Below, one piece after another: positions 7,507 to 15,177 of a DNA stretch of 33,063 nucleotides; the first letter of the stretch is position 1, and every line of letters begins with the position of its first letter. This DNA comes from Candidatus Gastranaerophilales bacterium (GTDB lineage: Bacteria; Cyanobacteriota; Vampirovibrionia; Gastranaerophilales; Gastranaerophilaceae). The stretch is taken from NCBI GenBank assembly GCA_944325835.1, contig CALVBO010000015.1:1-33063 (forward strand), in the 5' to 3' direction. The notes beneath the pieces were generated by a model. The model made no database searches. It was not told the origin of the DNA and worked only from the letters and a program-made list of their open reading frames with translations. Both the position numbers and the translations under genes were made by a program.

Positions 7507-10326
7507 TTACCCTCCCTCAAGTGATTTAAAATATTCTTTGTTGTTTTCAAGAGTGTTTTTAGTCGCCAGCACCGAATAAAGCGGCTTGCCGCTGAAAACA
7601 TTCTTCGCAACATTCTGAATATCGTCCGCCGTAATTTTATCAATCATGGCAAATGTTTGGTTGACATTCGTCAGCCCGTAGAAGCTGTATAAACCGTCGT
7701 GTAAAAGCTCGCTTCTGCCAATCGGGTGCTCTGCGGCGTTAAGTAAATCGTTTTTAAGCGAAAGTTTTGCATTTTCCAATTCTTCCGCAGTAACTTTTTC
7801 ATTTTTCATGCGCTCAATATTTTCATTGAAACCGGCAATCGCTTTTTGAACATTGTCATAGCTGATTTCGCCTGTATCTGGATTATCTGTAGTTGTTCCG
7901 ATAGAAAGTTTTACCATGCCGGTATTGCCTTTATGGTCAAGAGTTGAGCGCACGGAATACGCAAGTTTACGTTCTTCGCGCAAATCCTGAAACAATCTTG
8001 ATGTTGCACCGCCGCCAAGAATTGTATTCATAAGCCGCAGCGTCAAAGCATCCTGCATATTACCGGAATGTTTATATGTAAAGGCCTCAATAATTTTAGC
8101 CTGATTAGTTGCATCATCATCAACCAGCACTTTTGTTTTTTCAACCGGCTTATAGTTGTTACGCAATGATACTGAAAATTTTTCAAAGTTATCAAACGTA
8201 TTCATCTTTTCAAAAAGGGTATTTTGAAGTTCAGGATTTTTCTCAAACGGTGCCGACATTACAATACTCGCCGCGGATTCCGACATAATCTGTTTATAGA
8301 GTGCTTTTACGTCGTCAAATGTTGCATCTTCTATGGATTTAAGAATTTGCTGCTTATTCATGCCGGCAGGTTCGTCCTTGAAAAGTTCCTCAAAAAGTTT
8401 ATCCGAAGCGGACTTATCGGAAATTTTTATGACGTCTGTGACAAACGCTTTTGCGTGTTTAAATTCTTCTTCTGTAAAACGAGGGTGATTAAGGACTTCT
8501 TTCATCAAATCAAGCGCTTTTGCGGTATCTTCCGAGGCAAAATCCATATTGGCGCCGATTGAGCGCAGAGAAGAGTGAAAATTCCCGCTGATACCGTTCT
8601 TTTCAAACTCTCTTGCCAGAGTTTGTTTATCCTTGCCCATTGTTCCCTGATTAAGCATATAGTCCAAAATCAGGCTTGCACCGAGGTTTTTGGAAATTTT
8701 GTCGTGCTGCGGGATATACATTTCCATCACAAGATTGGCTTGATTAGTATTAATATCATTTGTTACCACCTGCATATTGTTTGGAAGCACGTAAGATTTG
8801 ATATTTTCTTCGTTCAAAACGGTTTTGGCAGAACCGAAAGAAATTTTCTCGGCAGCAGCGTGGTTTGTTTTGATTTTATCGGCATTAGCCGTTGCAGGGT
8901 GAACAACCGTAATTGAGGCTTTATTCAGGTCGTAATATTTTTTAGCAGTATCCGCAATATCTTTAGAGGTTAAGCCGTCAACGATATCTTTAAACTTTGT
9001 GATTTCGTCAAAGCTGCTGTCTAAAAGGACTTCGCCTATTATGCTGTTTGTTCCGGCAGAGGTTTCAAAGACGGAAGAAAATAGTTTTGAAAGCTGTTTT
9101 TTTGCAATCCCGAGTTCTTCCTCAGTCGGCGGATTAACTTTGATATTTTCGATTTCCTGATAGAGGATTTTCAAAACTTTTTCGGAATTTTCCTCCGTAG
9201 TCTGACCGCCGATAATCATTGCACGCGGCGCGCCGGTTTTGCTTGAAATTTTCTCATCTTCAATAAACAAAGAAGTGTTATAATCCTTGAGTTTAGTTTC
9301 AAGCCGCGAACTGCTCAGGTTTGCCAGAATCATATCGAGGGCAAGGATTTTAACTTTATCCTCAATATTATTGCTTTCAGGACCGTTAAAGCCGACAAGA
9401 ATTGTTGTACCTTTTGCCTTATCGGAAATTATATCTTCGCGAACCGGTTTATCAATAGGTTTCAAGTCCTCGAAATGCCTGTCTTTTGGCGGGAGTTTAT
9501 CAGAAGTAAAATATTTTGAAACGAGTTCAATTGCCTCTTCCGGCTTGACGTCACCTGTTATAACCGTAGTCATATTTGCAGGATAGTAGTTCTGGTTAAA
9601 ATAATTGACTACATCTTCGCGCGTAAGATGATTGATATTATCAGTTGTTCCGCCGATTAAATCAACAGAAGTTGTTTTAATGTTATATAGATTTTTAAGC
9701 ATTTTATTAAGCCCGATATTAACAGGATCAGACGTAATCATGTTGATTTCGGAATTAACAATGCCTTTTTCTTTTTCAAGCATGTCTAGCGCAAATTTAG
9801 GCGTTTGAAGCATTGATGCGTGAATTTTCATCTGCTCTTCCAGATCTGTATCTTTCAGAAGATTAGATTTGATAAAGTAGTTTGTTTCCGCCATGCCTGT
9901 TGCGGCGTTGGTATAGGCACCCATTTTGTCAACAGTTTTGAAAAATTCGCCTTTTTCTAAGCCCTCAGACCCGTTAAAGAAATTATGCTCAAGATAGTGG
10001 GAAATCCCGCGTTTATTATCAGTTTCGTTCATTGAACCGGTATTCACGTACGTTTTAAGGACAGTTGCGCCTTCTTTCGGAACGATTACAACTTTCTGAC
10101 CGTTGGCAAGCTTGTAGTAATGCGCTTTAAGATCAAACGGAAGCTCTACTTCATAGAGTTTGTTATAAGCCATAGGCTTTTTAACATTATAATCCGGTGC
10201 GGGAGCCGCGCTCTGTACAGGAGTTTCCGTTTTATCCTCTACAGGAGCATTACCACGGAAAGTCGGACTCGTTACATATTTTATCTGATTATTGGGGTTA
10301 ACGCTTATACTATTTATTCGCAACAT
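7507..10326 (-). CDS. M16 (pitrilysin) family zinc metallopeptidase, double-domain
   Basis: This is a predicted zinc peptidase with two tandem M16 halves. The inverted zinc motif HxxEH is H110-YL-E113-H114 (ISHYLEHNFF), and the distal Glu is probably E193 in NSEINM. The C-terminal half has the inactive-domain signature SRLFQDLREERKLAYSV, which supplies the Arg/Tyr substrate contacts. At 939 residues it matches the one-chain clamshell enzymes. The first 50 residues (with the motif TSPTFRGN, then Ala/Pro-rich) precede the first domain and lack a signal peptide. The 5' region has two notable parts: a dispersed repeat starting 2 bases from the ATG that carries GGAG, and beyond it a promoter-like motif shared with the zincin gene at 17.7 kb. 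The substrate is unknown. Confidence 0.92.
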   Translation of the reverse strand: MLRINSISVNPNNQIKYVTSPTFRGNAPVEDKTETPVQSAAPAPDYNVKKPMAYNKLYEVELPFDLKAHYYKLANGQKVVIVPKEGATVLKTYVNTGSMNETDNKRGISHYLEHNFFNGSEGLEKGEFFKTVDKMGAYTNAATGMAETNYFIKSNLLKDTDLEEQMKIHASMLQTPKFALDMLEKEKGIVNSEINMITSDPVNIGLNKMLKNLYNIKTTSVDLIGGTTDNINHLTREDVVNYFNQNYYPANMTTVITGDVKPEEAIELVSKYFTSDKLPPKDRHFEDLKPIDKPVREDIISDKAKGTTILVGFNGPESNNIEDKVKILALDMILANLSSSRLETKLKDYNTSLFIEDEKISSKTGAPRAMIIGGQTTEENSEKVLKILYQEIENIKVNPPTEEELGIAKKQLSKLFSSVFETSAGTNSIIGEVLLDSSFDEITKFKDIVDGLTSKDIADTAKKYYDLNKASITVVHPATANADKIKTNHAAAEKISFGSAKTVLNEENIKSYVLPNNMQVVTNDINTNQANLVMEMYIPQHDKISKNLGASLILDYMLNQGTMGKDKQTLAREFEKNGISGNFHSSLRSIGANMDFASEDTAKALDLMKEVLNHPRFTEEEFKHAKAFVTDVIKISDKSASDKLFEELFKDEPAGMNKQQILKSIEDATFDDVKALYKQIMSESAASIVMSAPFEKNPELQNTLFEKMNTFDNFEKFSVSLRNNYKPVEKTKVLVDDDATNQAKIIEAFTYKHSGNMQDALTLRLMNTILGGGATSRLFQDLREERKLAYSVRSTLDHKGNTGMVKLSIGTTTDNPDTGEISYDNVQKAIAGFNENIERMKNEKVTAEELENAKLSLKNDLLNAAEHPIGRSELLHDGLYSFYGLTNVNQTFAMIDKITADDIQNVAKNVFSGKPLYSVLATKNTLENNKEYFKSLEGG

Positions 10327-10327
10327 G

Positions 10328-10436
10328 AAAAGCAGTTCTCCGCCATTTCCGCCCCGCTGAACCGCGGGTCGCGCATGGCTGCGCTGTCTAAACCGTCACT
10401 CCAAAATTTTGCATTTGCAAAATTTTCTCGGACAAC
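10328..10436 (-). repeat. Dispersed 5'-UTR repeat, copy A
   Basis: On the plus strand it starts AAAAGCAGTTCTCCGCC and ends TTTTCTCGGACAACA. It contains an 11-bp AT-rich hairpin (arms 10403-10413 and 10416-10426) and a CCCGC/GCGGG hairpin (10353-10357 with 10364-10368). Read on the minus strand it ends in GCGGAGAACTGCTTTT just before the M16 ATG, so GGAG can act as the SD. Confidence 0.8.
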
Positions 10437-10448
10437 ACTACCTTTTAT

Positions 10449-10488
10449 ATTATTTATAACGGGCGTACAGAGGAAAAATTGCGCATTT
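10449..10488 (-). promoter_or_regulatory. Upstream motif shared with the zincin gene, copy 1
   Basis: This 40-base stretch aligns without gaps to 17743-17782 at 32 of 40 positions, including a TTATAAATAAT-type core and GCGCAATTTTT on the minus strand. It lies beyond the repeat that separates it from the M16 start codon. It is likely a promoter or operator. Confidence 0.55.
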
Positions 10489-10504
10489 TACAGAAATTGT
10501 AAAC

Positions 10505-11212
10505 TTAGATTACAAGTAAAAGTTTTATTATCCCGAGCGTCAACAGACTCAAAACAACAAGCGCGCCCCACAGTCCAATTTTAACTTTACGCCTGAGGGT
10601 AAAAAACGGCGCAGGTTTGGATTTGGCAACGGTCGGATATTTGTCAAATTTTGAAAGTTTTTTCTCGGGCTTGCGGCTCTGAACCTTTTTTCGCCGCGCG
10701 ATTTCATCTTCTTTTGCCTGCATTTGAAGATATTTTTCCTTCAAGGTATTTTTATCCTTACTCCGCTTACCGGTTACAAGAAGCTCTTCGTCAAAAAGAA
10801 GCCTTGACACAGAAGCGTCCTGACCGTTTTTTGCCGAATAAAACATAACCGCAACTTCAAACGCCCGCTGCAGGCACTCTAACGCTTTTATTCCGTCCTT
10901 ATCCACCGCACGCGTGTGAACGGACTGATTTCCCGCTTTCTTCAAAAAATACAAATCGCTTATAAGTTCACGTTTTTCCGTACAATTAATCAGGTAATCG
11001 TCAAGGTTTGCAAGCATAGTATCAAACGTATCGTTTGGCTGATAATTCCCGTTGAGAAGCTCACGGCAGACATTCTCCGCAAAACATCTGGTCTGCGTCA
11101 TACACTGTTGAAAATATTCATCACGATAAAGCGCCTCCGCCTCTTTTGCAAGTTTAAAAATGTTGCGATTTATTTCTTTTATAAAGTAAAAATTGCTTTC
11201 GTTCTTTTTCAT
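10505..11212 (-). CDS. DUF4145-like protein with C-terminal membrane anchor
   Basis: The function is not known. The N-terminal 130 residues resemble the DUF4145 helical domain: a helix with CFAENVCRELL, then FLKKAGNQSVHT, reminiscent of the GN.(A)H pattern in that family. This domain occurs alone or fused to restriction and defence proteins. Residues 150-205 are highly charged and Lys/Arg-rich. The last 26 residues form a single hydrophobic helix (IGLWGALVVLSLLTLGIIKL), so the protein looks tail-anchored with the domain in the cytoplasm. The SD is modest (AGGG). It is flanked by the M16 gene and the sRNA-like unit, and no defence genes are nearby. The domain assignment is tentative. Confidence 0.7.
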   Translation of the reverse strand: MKKNESNFYFIKEINRNIFKLAKEAEALYRDEYFQQCMTQTRCFAENVCRELLNGNYQPNDTFDTMLANLDDYLINCTEKRELISDLYFLKKAGNQSVHTRAVDKDGIKALECLQRAFEVAVMFYSAKNGQDASVSRLLFDEELLVTGKRSKDKNTLKEKYLQMQAKEDEIARRKKVQSRKPEKKLSKFDKYPTVAKSKPAPFFTLRRKVKIGLWGALVVLSLLTLGIIKLLLVI

Positions 11213-11277
11213 AAAAACCCTGTTATATCAAGCCTTTTGCGTGGCAATTGTAACAATTTCTTAATATACTTGCCATT

Positions 11278-11306
11278 TTGTTACATGAATTGAAAAGTTG
11301 TAGTAT
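11278..11306 (+). promoter_or_regulatory. Promoter of the intergenic sRNA candidate
   Basis: TTGTTA (11278-11283), a 17-base spacer and TAGTAT (11301-11306) form a reasonable sigma-70 type promoter. The predicted start is near 11312. Confidence 0.55.
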
Positions 11307-11311
11307 CATGC

Positions 11312-11387
11312 ATGTACAACTATTCCAAAATCTCCTCCCAAGATTTTATGTATGAGTCCTCATGTCAGACATGGGACTTTTCTTTTT
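11312..11387 (+). ncRNA. Small RNA candidate with CCUCCC loop and intrinsic terminator
   Basis: A stand-alone transcription unit of about 75 bases lies between a minus gene on the left and the end of plsY on the right. After the promoter come a hairpin, AAAATCT/AGATTTT (11327-11333, 11341-11347), with the loop CCTCCCA, and a second, terminator-like hairpin. The second pairs AGTCC(T)CATGT with ACATGGGACT and is followed by TTTCTTTTT (11355-11387). An exposed CUCC-rich loop can pair with Shine-Dalgarno sequences, as in C-rich-loop sRNAs of Firmicutes and Yfr1 of cyanobacteria; that is analogy only. The longest ORF inside (15 codons from 11308) has no SD. Confidence 0.6.
11355..11387 (+). terminator. 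Intrinsic terminator of the sRNA candidate
   Basis: The stem is 10 bp with a bulged T at 11360 and a CAG loop at 11366-11368. It is followed by an interrupted T-run (TTTCTTTTT). No annotated plus-strand gene precedes it, which points to a short dedicated transcript. Confidence 0.75.
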
Positions 11388-11413
11388 GGCTAATTGCTGC
11401 CTGTCAAATTCGA

Positions 11414-12025
11414 TTAGAACTCAGTTTTATTTTCAACACCCTTGATTAAACGTTGGACGTTTTCGCGGTGGAGGTAAGTAATATAAATTGCACCGACAAC
11501 AGCGTAAACAATGTATGCAACGGGTGAATCCATAAGAAACATTGTTACCGGTGTGGACCAGATTGCAATAATTGAACCGAGTGAAACGTACTTACTTGCC
11601 TTTGTAATCACAATCCAGAGAAGCCCGAATACAAGCGCTGCAACCCAGTTCAAAGCCAAAATTGTACCAACGCCCGAGGCAACGGATTTTCCGCCGGTAA
11701 AGCCGAGAAAAATTGATTTACTGTGACCGAGCAGAACTGCAATGGCCGCAAGCACCGGCAGCAAACCTATTCCCATAAACGCGGTTGTAAAATGGTACGC
11801 AAGAAGTACCGGAATCATCCCTTTCATCATATCGAGGAACAGCGTGATAAAAAACCACTTTTTACCCATAACACGCTTAACGTTGGTGGCACCGGTAGAG
11901 CCGGAACCGATTTTGCGAATATCTTCGCCCTTAAAGTGCTTTACAATCAAATATCCGGTCGGAATTGAGCCGATAATATAAGCAATTATAACGGTTAACA
12001 CCAGTTGAATTATATCCGGTAACAT
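11414..12025 (-). CDS. plsY: Glycerol-3-phosphate acyltransferase PlsY
   Basis: This inner-membrane enzyme transfers an acyl group from acyl-phosphate to glycerol-3-phosphate, the first step of phospholipid synthesis. The diagnostic motifs are present: GSIPTGYLIVK near 19-29, GSGSTGATNVKR near 41-52, and GHSKSIFLGFTGGKSVASGVG near 98-118. Several hydrophobic helices give the usual polytopic topology, and 203 residues is typical. Only 3 bases separate its ATG from the stop of waaA, so the two are co-transcribed: envelope phospholipid and LPS-core genes together. The partner PlsX is not in the window. Confidence 0.95.
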   Translation of the reverse strand: MLPDIIQLVLTVIIAYIIGSIPTGYLIVKHFKGEDIRKIGSGSTGATNVKRVMGKKWFFITLFLDMMKGMIPVLLAYHFTTAFMGIGLLPVLAAIAVLLGHSKSIFLGFTGGKSVASGVGTILALNWVAALVFGLLWIVITKASKYVSLGSIIAIWSTPVTMFLMDSPVAYIVYAVVGAIYITYLHRENVQRLIKGVENKTEF

Positions 12026-12028
12026 TTT

Positions 12029-13273
12029 TTATACTCCTATTTGTTCTTTAATCCTGTCAATAACAAAGTTCAGTGCGCCCTGCTGCTGCGCAAAAACGGT
12101 TTTACAATCCTCACAGGCTTTTTTATAAAACTCTTTATCACCTAAAAGTTTTTCCATATAATCAGTAAGTTCTTCACCGTTTTGAACAATTTTCCCCGCA
12201 TTAGTCTGACTCAAAAGCCAGTAAATATCACGGAAATTATGAATAGACGGCCCTGTAATTGCAGGTTTATCATATACAACAGCTTCAAGCGGATTGTGCC
12301 CGCCGGTTTTATTGAAGCTTCCACCGATAAATGCAAAATCGCATATCGAATACATTTTGCCAAGTTCGCCCAGAGTGTCAAGGATTATGATTTCATTATC
12401 CTTAAACGTATCATTTTTAGAGCGGAATCCGTATTTTAATCCTGTTGACTTCACAAGCTCAGTAACCTGCGGAACCCTCTGCGGGTGACGCGGCGCAAGC
12501 AAAAGTTTTGCATCCGCAAACTTTTTCTTCACTTTGCCAAAAGCCTCAAGTACAATTTCATCTTCACCAGAATGCGTACTGCCTGCAATGATTACACGCC
12601 CGTATTTCTGCCCGATTTCAATATCGCATTCTTTGCGTTTAACATCAAACTTTAAATTCTTCATGACCTTTGTTGTTGCAGGGTTAGCACCAATACTTAT
12701 CATCTTGTCATTATCAATTTGGCTTTGCGTATAAATACCTGTATAGTTTTTCAGCATGCCGGCAAAGAAAAATTTGAAATTCTTATACGAGTTATAAGTA
12801 GAGTCAGAAATTCTTCCGTTGATAATAAAGAGCGGAATATTTCTCTTTTTACAGTAGTAAGAGAACGCGGGCCAGAGTTCGGTTTCAGCGATAAAAACCA
12901 TTGACGGTCTGATTTTTGAGAGAAAACTTCTCACAAACGCCGGAACATCATAAGGGAAATATGTTATAAAACTTGCGACCCCTGCATATTTTTTCTGCGC
13001 TATATCCTGTCCGGTTTTAGTGCCGGTGGTTACGATAATTTCGTAGTCAGGAAAAGTTTCCTTCGTTTTTTTAATAAGGTTTTCGAGCGCAATAACCTCA
13101 CCCACCGAAACCCCGTGAAACATAATTCTTTTTTCGCCCATTTCAGGCGGGGTTAAAATCCCGAATTTCTCACGCCAGCCATACATATATTTGCCTTTAG
13201 CGGCACGCACAACGTAAATAAACGGCAAGGCTGCAAAAAATAATACTGTAACAGCTATCTCATAAATCAACAT
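12029..13273 (-). CDS. waaA: 3-deoxy-D-manno-octulosonic acid (Kdo) transferase
   Basis: It transfers Kdo from CMP-Kdo to lipid A precursors at the inner membrane, so the organism should build an LPS-type outer membrane. An N-terminal hydrophobic anchor (IAVTVLFFAALPFIYVV) precedes the GT30 domain with FHGVSVGEV, VTTGTKTG and MVFIAETELWPAF. The C-terminal GT-B half shows IAGSTHSGEDEIV, LAPRHPQR and the donor-site-like GGHNPLEAVVYDKPAITGP. At 414 residues it has the usual length. A minus-strand TATAAT ends 8 bases before the ATG and no SD is seen, so the mRNA may be nearly leaderless. It leads a likely two-gene operon with plsY. Confidence 0.95.
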   Translation of the reverse strand: MLIYEIAVTVLFFAALPFIYVVRAAKGKYMYGWREKFGILTPPEMGEKRIMFHGVSVGEVIALENLIKKTKETFPDYEIIVTTGTKTGQDIAQKKYAGVASFITYFPYDVPAFVRSFLSKIRPSMVFIAETELWPAFSYYCKKRNIPLFIINGRISDSTYNSYKNFKFFFAGMLKNYTGIYTQSQIDNDKMISIGANPATTKVMKNLKFDVKRKECDIEIGQKYGRVIIAGSTHSGEDEIVLEAFGKVKKKFADAKLLLAPRHPQRVPQVTELVKSTGLKYGFRSKNDTFKDNEIIILDTLGELGKMYSICDFAFIGGSFNKTGGHNPLEAVVYDKPAITGPSIHNFRDIYWLLSQTNAGKIVQNGEELTDYMEKLLGDKEFYKKACEDCKTVFAQQQGALNFVIDRIKEQIGV

Positions 13274-13281
13274 AATAAACT

Positions 13282-13287
13282 ATTATA
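13282..13287 (-). promoter_or_regulatory. -10 box of waaA, very close to the start codon
   Basis: TATAAT on the minus strand leaves only 8 bases before the waaA ATG. The transcript is predicted to begin within a few bases of the start codon. No -35 match is visible. Confidence 0.5.
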
Positions 13288-13324
13288 CATCTAAAATATT
13301 TTTAGGGACGTAATTTTAAGTATT

Positions 13325-14044
13325 TTAACAAGATTTCAGTTTTGCGATTTCTACGTTAAATAAATATTGTACATCAACGTCCGTAATTATATTTGCAATA
13401 ACGTCATTAGGATTAACTTCAAACTCATCTTTAAGCTTATTGAAAATTCCGCAAACCCTGACGCCTGTATATTCCTGAATAAGCTTGATCGTAACGGATT
13501 CCTCGTCCACAAGCCCCGCGGAAGTCGATAGAACCACACCCCGCAGAGAAACACCGCTGTTTTGCGCCTGCTGAATTGCCATAATCGTATTGTTTATTGA
13601 AGAACTTTCTGCCGGAGCGACCAGTACAACCGGAAGCGAAAGATTTTTCACCAGATCAGCCTCAAGAAATTTTCGCGTTATAGGAGTAGATAGTCCAAGT
13701 GTTCCGTCTGTCACAATGCACTCAAAATTACGGGAAAACGTCATATAATCCTGATAAATTAAATCAACGTCAATCTCAACACCCTCAAGCGCCGCCGCAA
13801 TTACAGGACTGGAATCAGACTTGAAAAGATACGTGGAAAAAGTTTCCATATAAGAATCCACGTACTTCATAAACTCCAAATCACGTGATTTTAAAAGGTT
13901 ATCCTTTGTAACGGCAGCCCCCGTCTGAATCGGTTTATAAAGCGTTGTATAATACCCGAGCGCCTGCATGGTGCCCGCAAGCCCCGCCGAAAACACAATC
14001 TTCCCTGTATTTTTTTCTGTTTCCGTTACAAATAGTTCTAGCAT
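13325..14044 (-). CDS. Dethiobiotin synthetase-like protein with degenerate P-loop
   Basis: The overall layout follows BioD/CobQ-type P-loop proteins: an N-terminal strand and loop (LFVTETEKNTGKIVFSAGLA), then LYKPIQTGA, SSPVIAAALEG, IVTDGTLGLSTPI and LPVVLVAPAESSSINNTIMAI. However, the Walker A is altered. The first Gly of GT(D/E)T..GKT is Glu (E8), and the final Thr is Ile (I16), although G14-K15 are kept. The usual VEGAGG motif reads VTDGTLGL. True dethiobiotin synthetase activity is therefore doubtful. I start at 14044, giving 239 residues; the longer reading from 14173 translates a dispersed repeat. GGAG from that repeat lies 14 bases upstream. No other biotin gene is in view. Confidence 0.7.
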   Translation of the reverse strand: MLELFVTETEKNTGKIVFSAGLAGTMQALGYYTTLYKPIQTGAAVTKDNLLKSRDLEFMKYVDSYMETFSTYLFKSDSSPVIAAALEGVEIDVDLIYQDYMTFSRNFECIVTDGTLGLSTPITRKFLEADLVKNLSLPVVLVAPAESSSINNTIMAIQQAQNSGVSLRGVVLSTSAGLVDEESVTIKLIQEYTGVRVCGIFNKLKDEFEVNPNDVIANIITDVDVQYLFNVEIAKLKSC

Positions 14045-14048
14045 CGTT

Positions 14049-14155
14049 AAAAGCAGTTCTCCGCCACCTGCTTGGCAAACGCGGTTTGCCAACCCGTGGC
14101 TATGCTGTCTAATACGCCACTCAAAAATTTCGCTTGGCGAAATTTTCTCGGACAC
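14049..14155 (-). repeat. Dispersed 5'-UTR repeat, copy B
   Basis: It has the same ends as copy A (AAAAGCAGTTCTCCGCC and AAATTTTCTCGGACA). The hairpins are kept but their sequence has changed: TTGGCAAAC-GCG-GTTTGCCAA (14072-14092) and AAAATTTCGC-TTG-GCGAAATTTT (14124-14146). The stems differ from copy A while pairing is preserved. It lies 5 bases upstream of the BioD-like ATG. Confidence 0.8.
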
Positions 14156-14180
14156 ATTACAATCATAGCACAAAATCTAT

Positions 14181-15029
14181 CTAGCGCTCTATACTGAAAT
14201 AAACTTCTTTTAATCTTTTTTTACTTATATGTGTGTAAAGCTGCGTTGTCGCGACATCACTGTGCCCGAGCAGTTCCTGCACAACGCGCAAATCCGCCCC
14301 GTTTTCAAGCAGGTGCGTTGCAAAACTGTGACGCAGAGTGTGCGGCGAAATTGATTTATGAAGTTTAAGTCCCTGAGAGTGGATAAAGTTGTAAATATCC
14401 TGTCGTGTAAAGGGTTTCCCGCTATCGTGAAGGAGAATTTTTCCGGTATCCAAATTATACTTATTCACTATATACTCTCTTTCAGGGTAAAAACCTTTCA
14501 AAGCCTTAATCGCATTTTTATTCAGCGGGACAAGCCGTTCCTTAGAACCCTTACCGAAGCAGCGCAGATACTTTGCCCGAATATCAACATCATTAACGTT
14601 AAGCCCCGCAAGCTCCGATACCCGAAGCCCGCACCCGTACAAAAGCTCCATTATCACGCGCTGAACCGCGGTTAAATCCTCCGCCAGAATTGTATTAATT
14701 TCCTCGATACTTAGTACCTTCGGGAGTTTTTTAGGTAGTTTTTGCTGCTCTAAAAATTCTGTCGGATTACTTTTAAAATACCCGTTTGCGCATGCCCAGC
14801 GGAAAAAGCCCTTAATAGAAGCAATCTTACGTGCAATACTAGTTGCAGTGTACTTATTTTCCTTTAAATAATAAATATAAGAATTAATATTCTGCCTCGT
14901 AATATTTTCAACATTCCCGCCGAAATAGTCCGACAGTGCGCCAATATCGCGTTCATAAGCCATTATTGTATTTTGCGCCAGCCCCTTTTCAAGTTCCAAA
15001 TATTCCAGATATAAAGCAAGTTCCTGCAT
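14181..15029 (-). CDS. Tyrosine recombinase of the XerC/XerD type
   Basis: This is a site-specific recombinase, likely for chromosome dimer resolution at dif. The N-terminal SAM-like domain (1-100) precedes the catalytic domain. All catalytic residues are visible: R136 in GCGLRVSEL, K160 in FGKGSKER, H230 and R233 in SPHTLRHSFATHL, H256 in LLGHSDVATT, and Y265 in QLYTHIS. At 282 residues it is slightly shorter than E. coli XerD (about 298). XerC and XerD cannot be told apart by eye, and a genome may carry only one (XerH/XerS style). No SD is evident before the ATG. It is followed by repeat copy B and the BioD-like gene. Confidence 0.9.
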   Translation of the reverse strand: MQELALYLEYLELEKGLAQNTIMAYERDIGALSDYFGGNVENITRQNINSYIYYLKENKYTATSIARKIASIKGFFRWACANGYFKSNPTEFLEQQKLPKKLPKVLSIEEINTILAEDLTAVQRVIMELLYGCGLRVSELAGLNVNDVDIRAKYLRCFGKGSKERLVPLNKNAIKALKGFYPEREYIVNKYNLDTGKILLHDSGKPFTRQDIYNFIHSQGLKLHKSISPHTLRHSFATHLLENGADLRVVQELLGHSDVATTQLYTHISKKRLKEVYFSIER

Positions 15030-15177
15030 AAGCTAATTCTAGCATTTTTCGCGGCTTACCGCTCCCTTTGTAAAGAAGTATTAAGTATATATTTTATATA
15101 TACGCAATTCTTGCAGCAAAAAACCGTTTATAACTTCATAGAGGATGATGTGATAAAAGAGAAAGAAAGGAGTATAT
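15030..15177. promoter_or_regulatory. Divergent intergenic region between xer and the EF-hand-like gene
   Basis: It holds an AT-rich 7-bp palindrome, GTATATA and TATATAC, at 15085-15103. It also has a strong AAGGAG SD 6-7 bases before the ATG at 15178. No clear -35/-10 pair could be assigned in either direction. Confidence 0.4.

Noticed and set aside
10120-10584. 154-codon plus-strand ORF across the M16 gene start and repeat copy A
   Set aside because: It is antisense to the M16 N-terminus and overlaps repeat and promoter sequence; composition is Arg/Phe/Ser-rich and random-looking.
11308-11355. 15-codon ORF inside the sRNA candidate
   Set aside because: It starts at or before the predicted transcription start, has no SD, and is unremarkable in sequence.
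14181-15029. The tyrosine recombinase as an integrase of a mobile island
   Set aside because: Its length and motifs fit housekeeping Xer proteins. There is no excisionase, attachment-site duplication, tRNA or cargo nearby.
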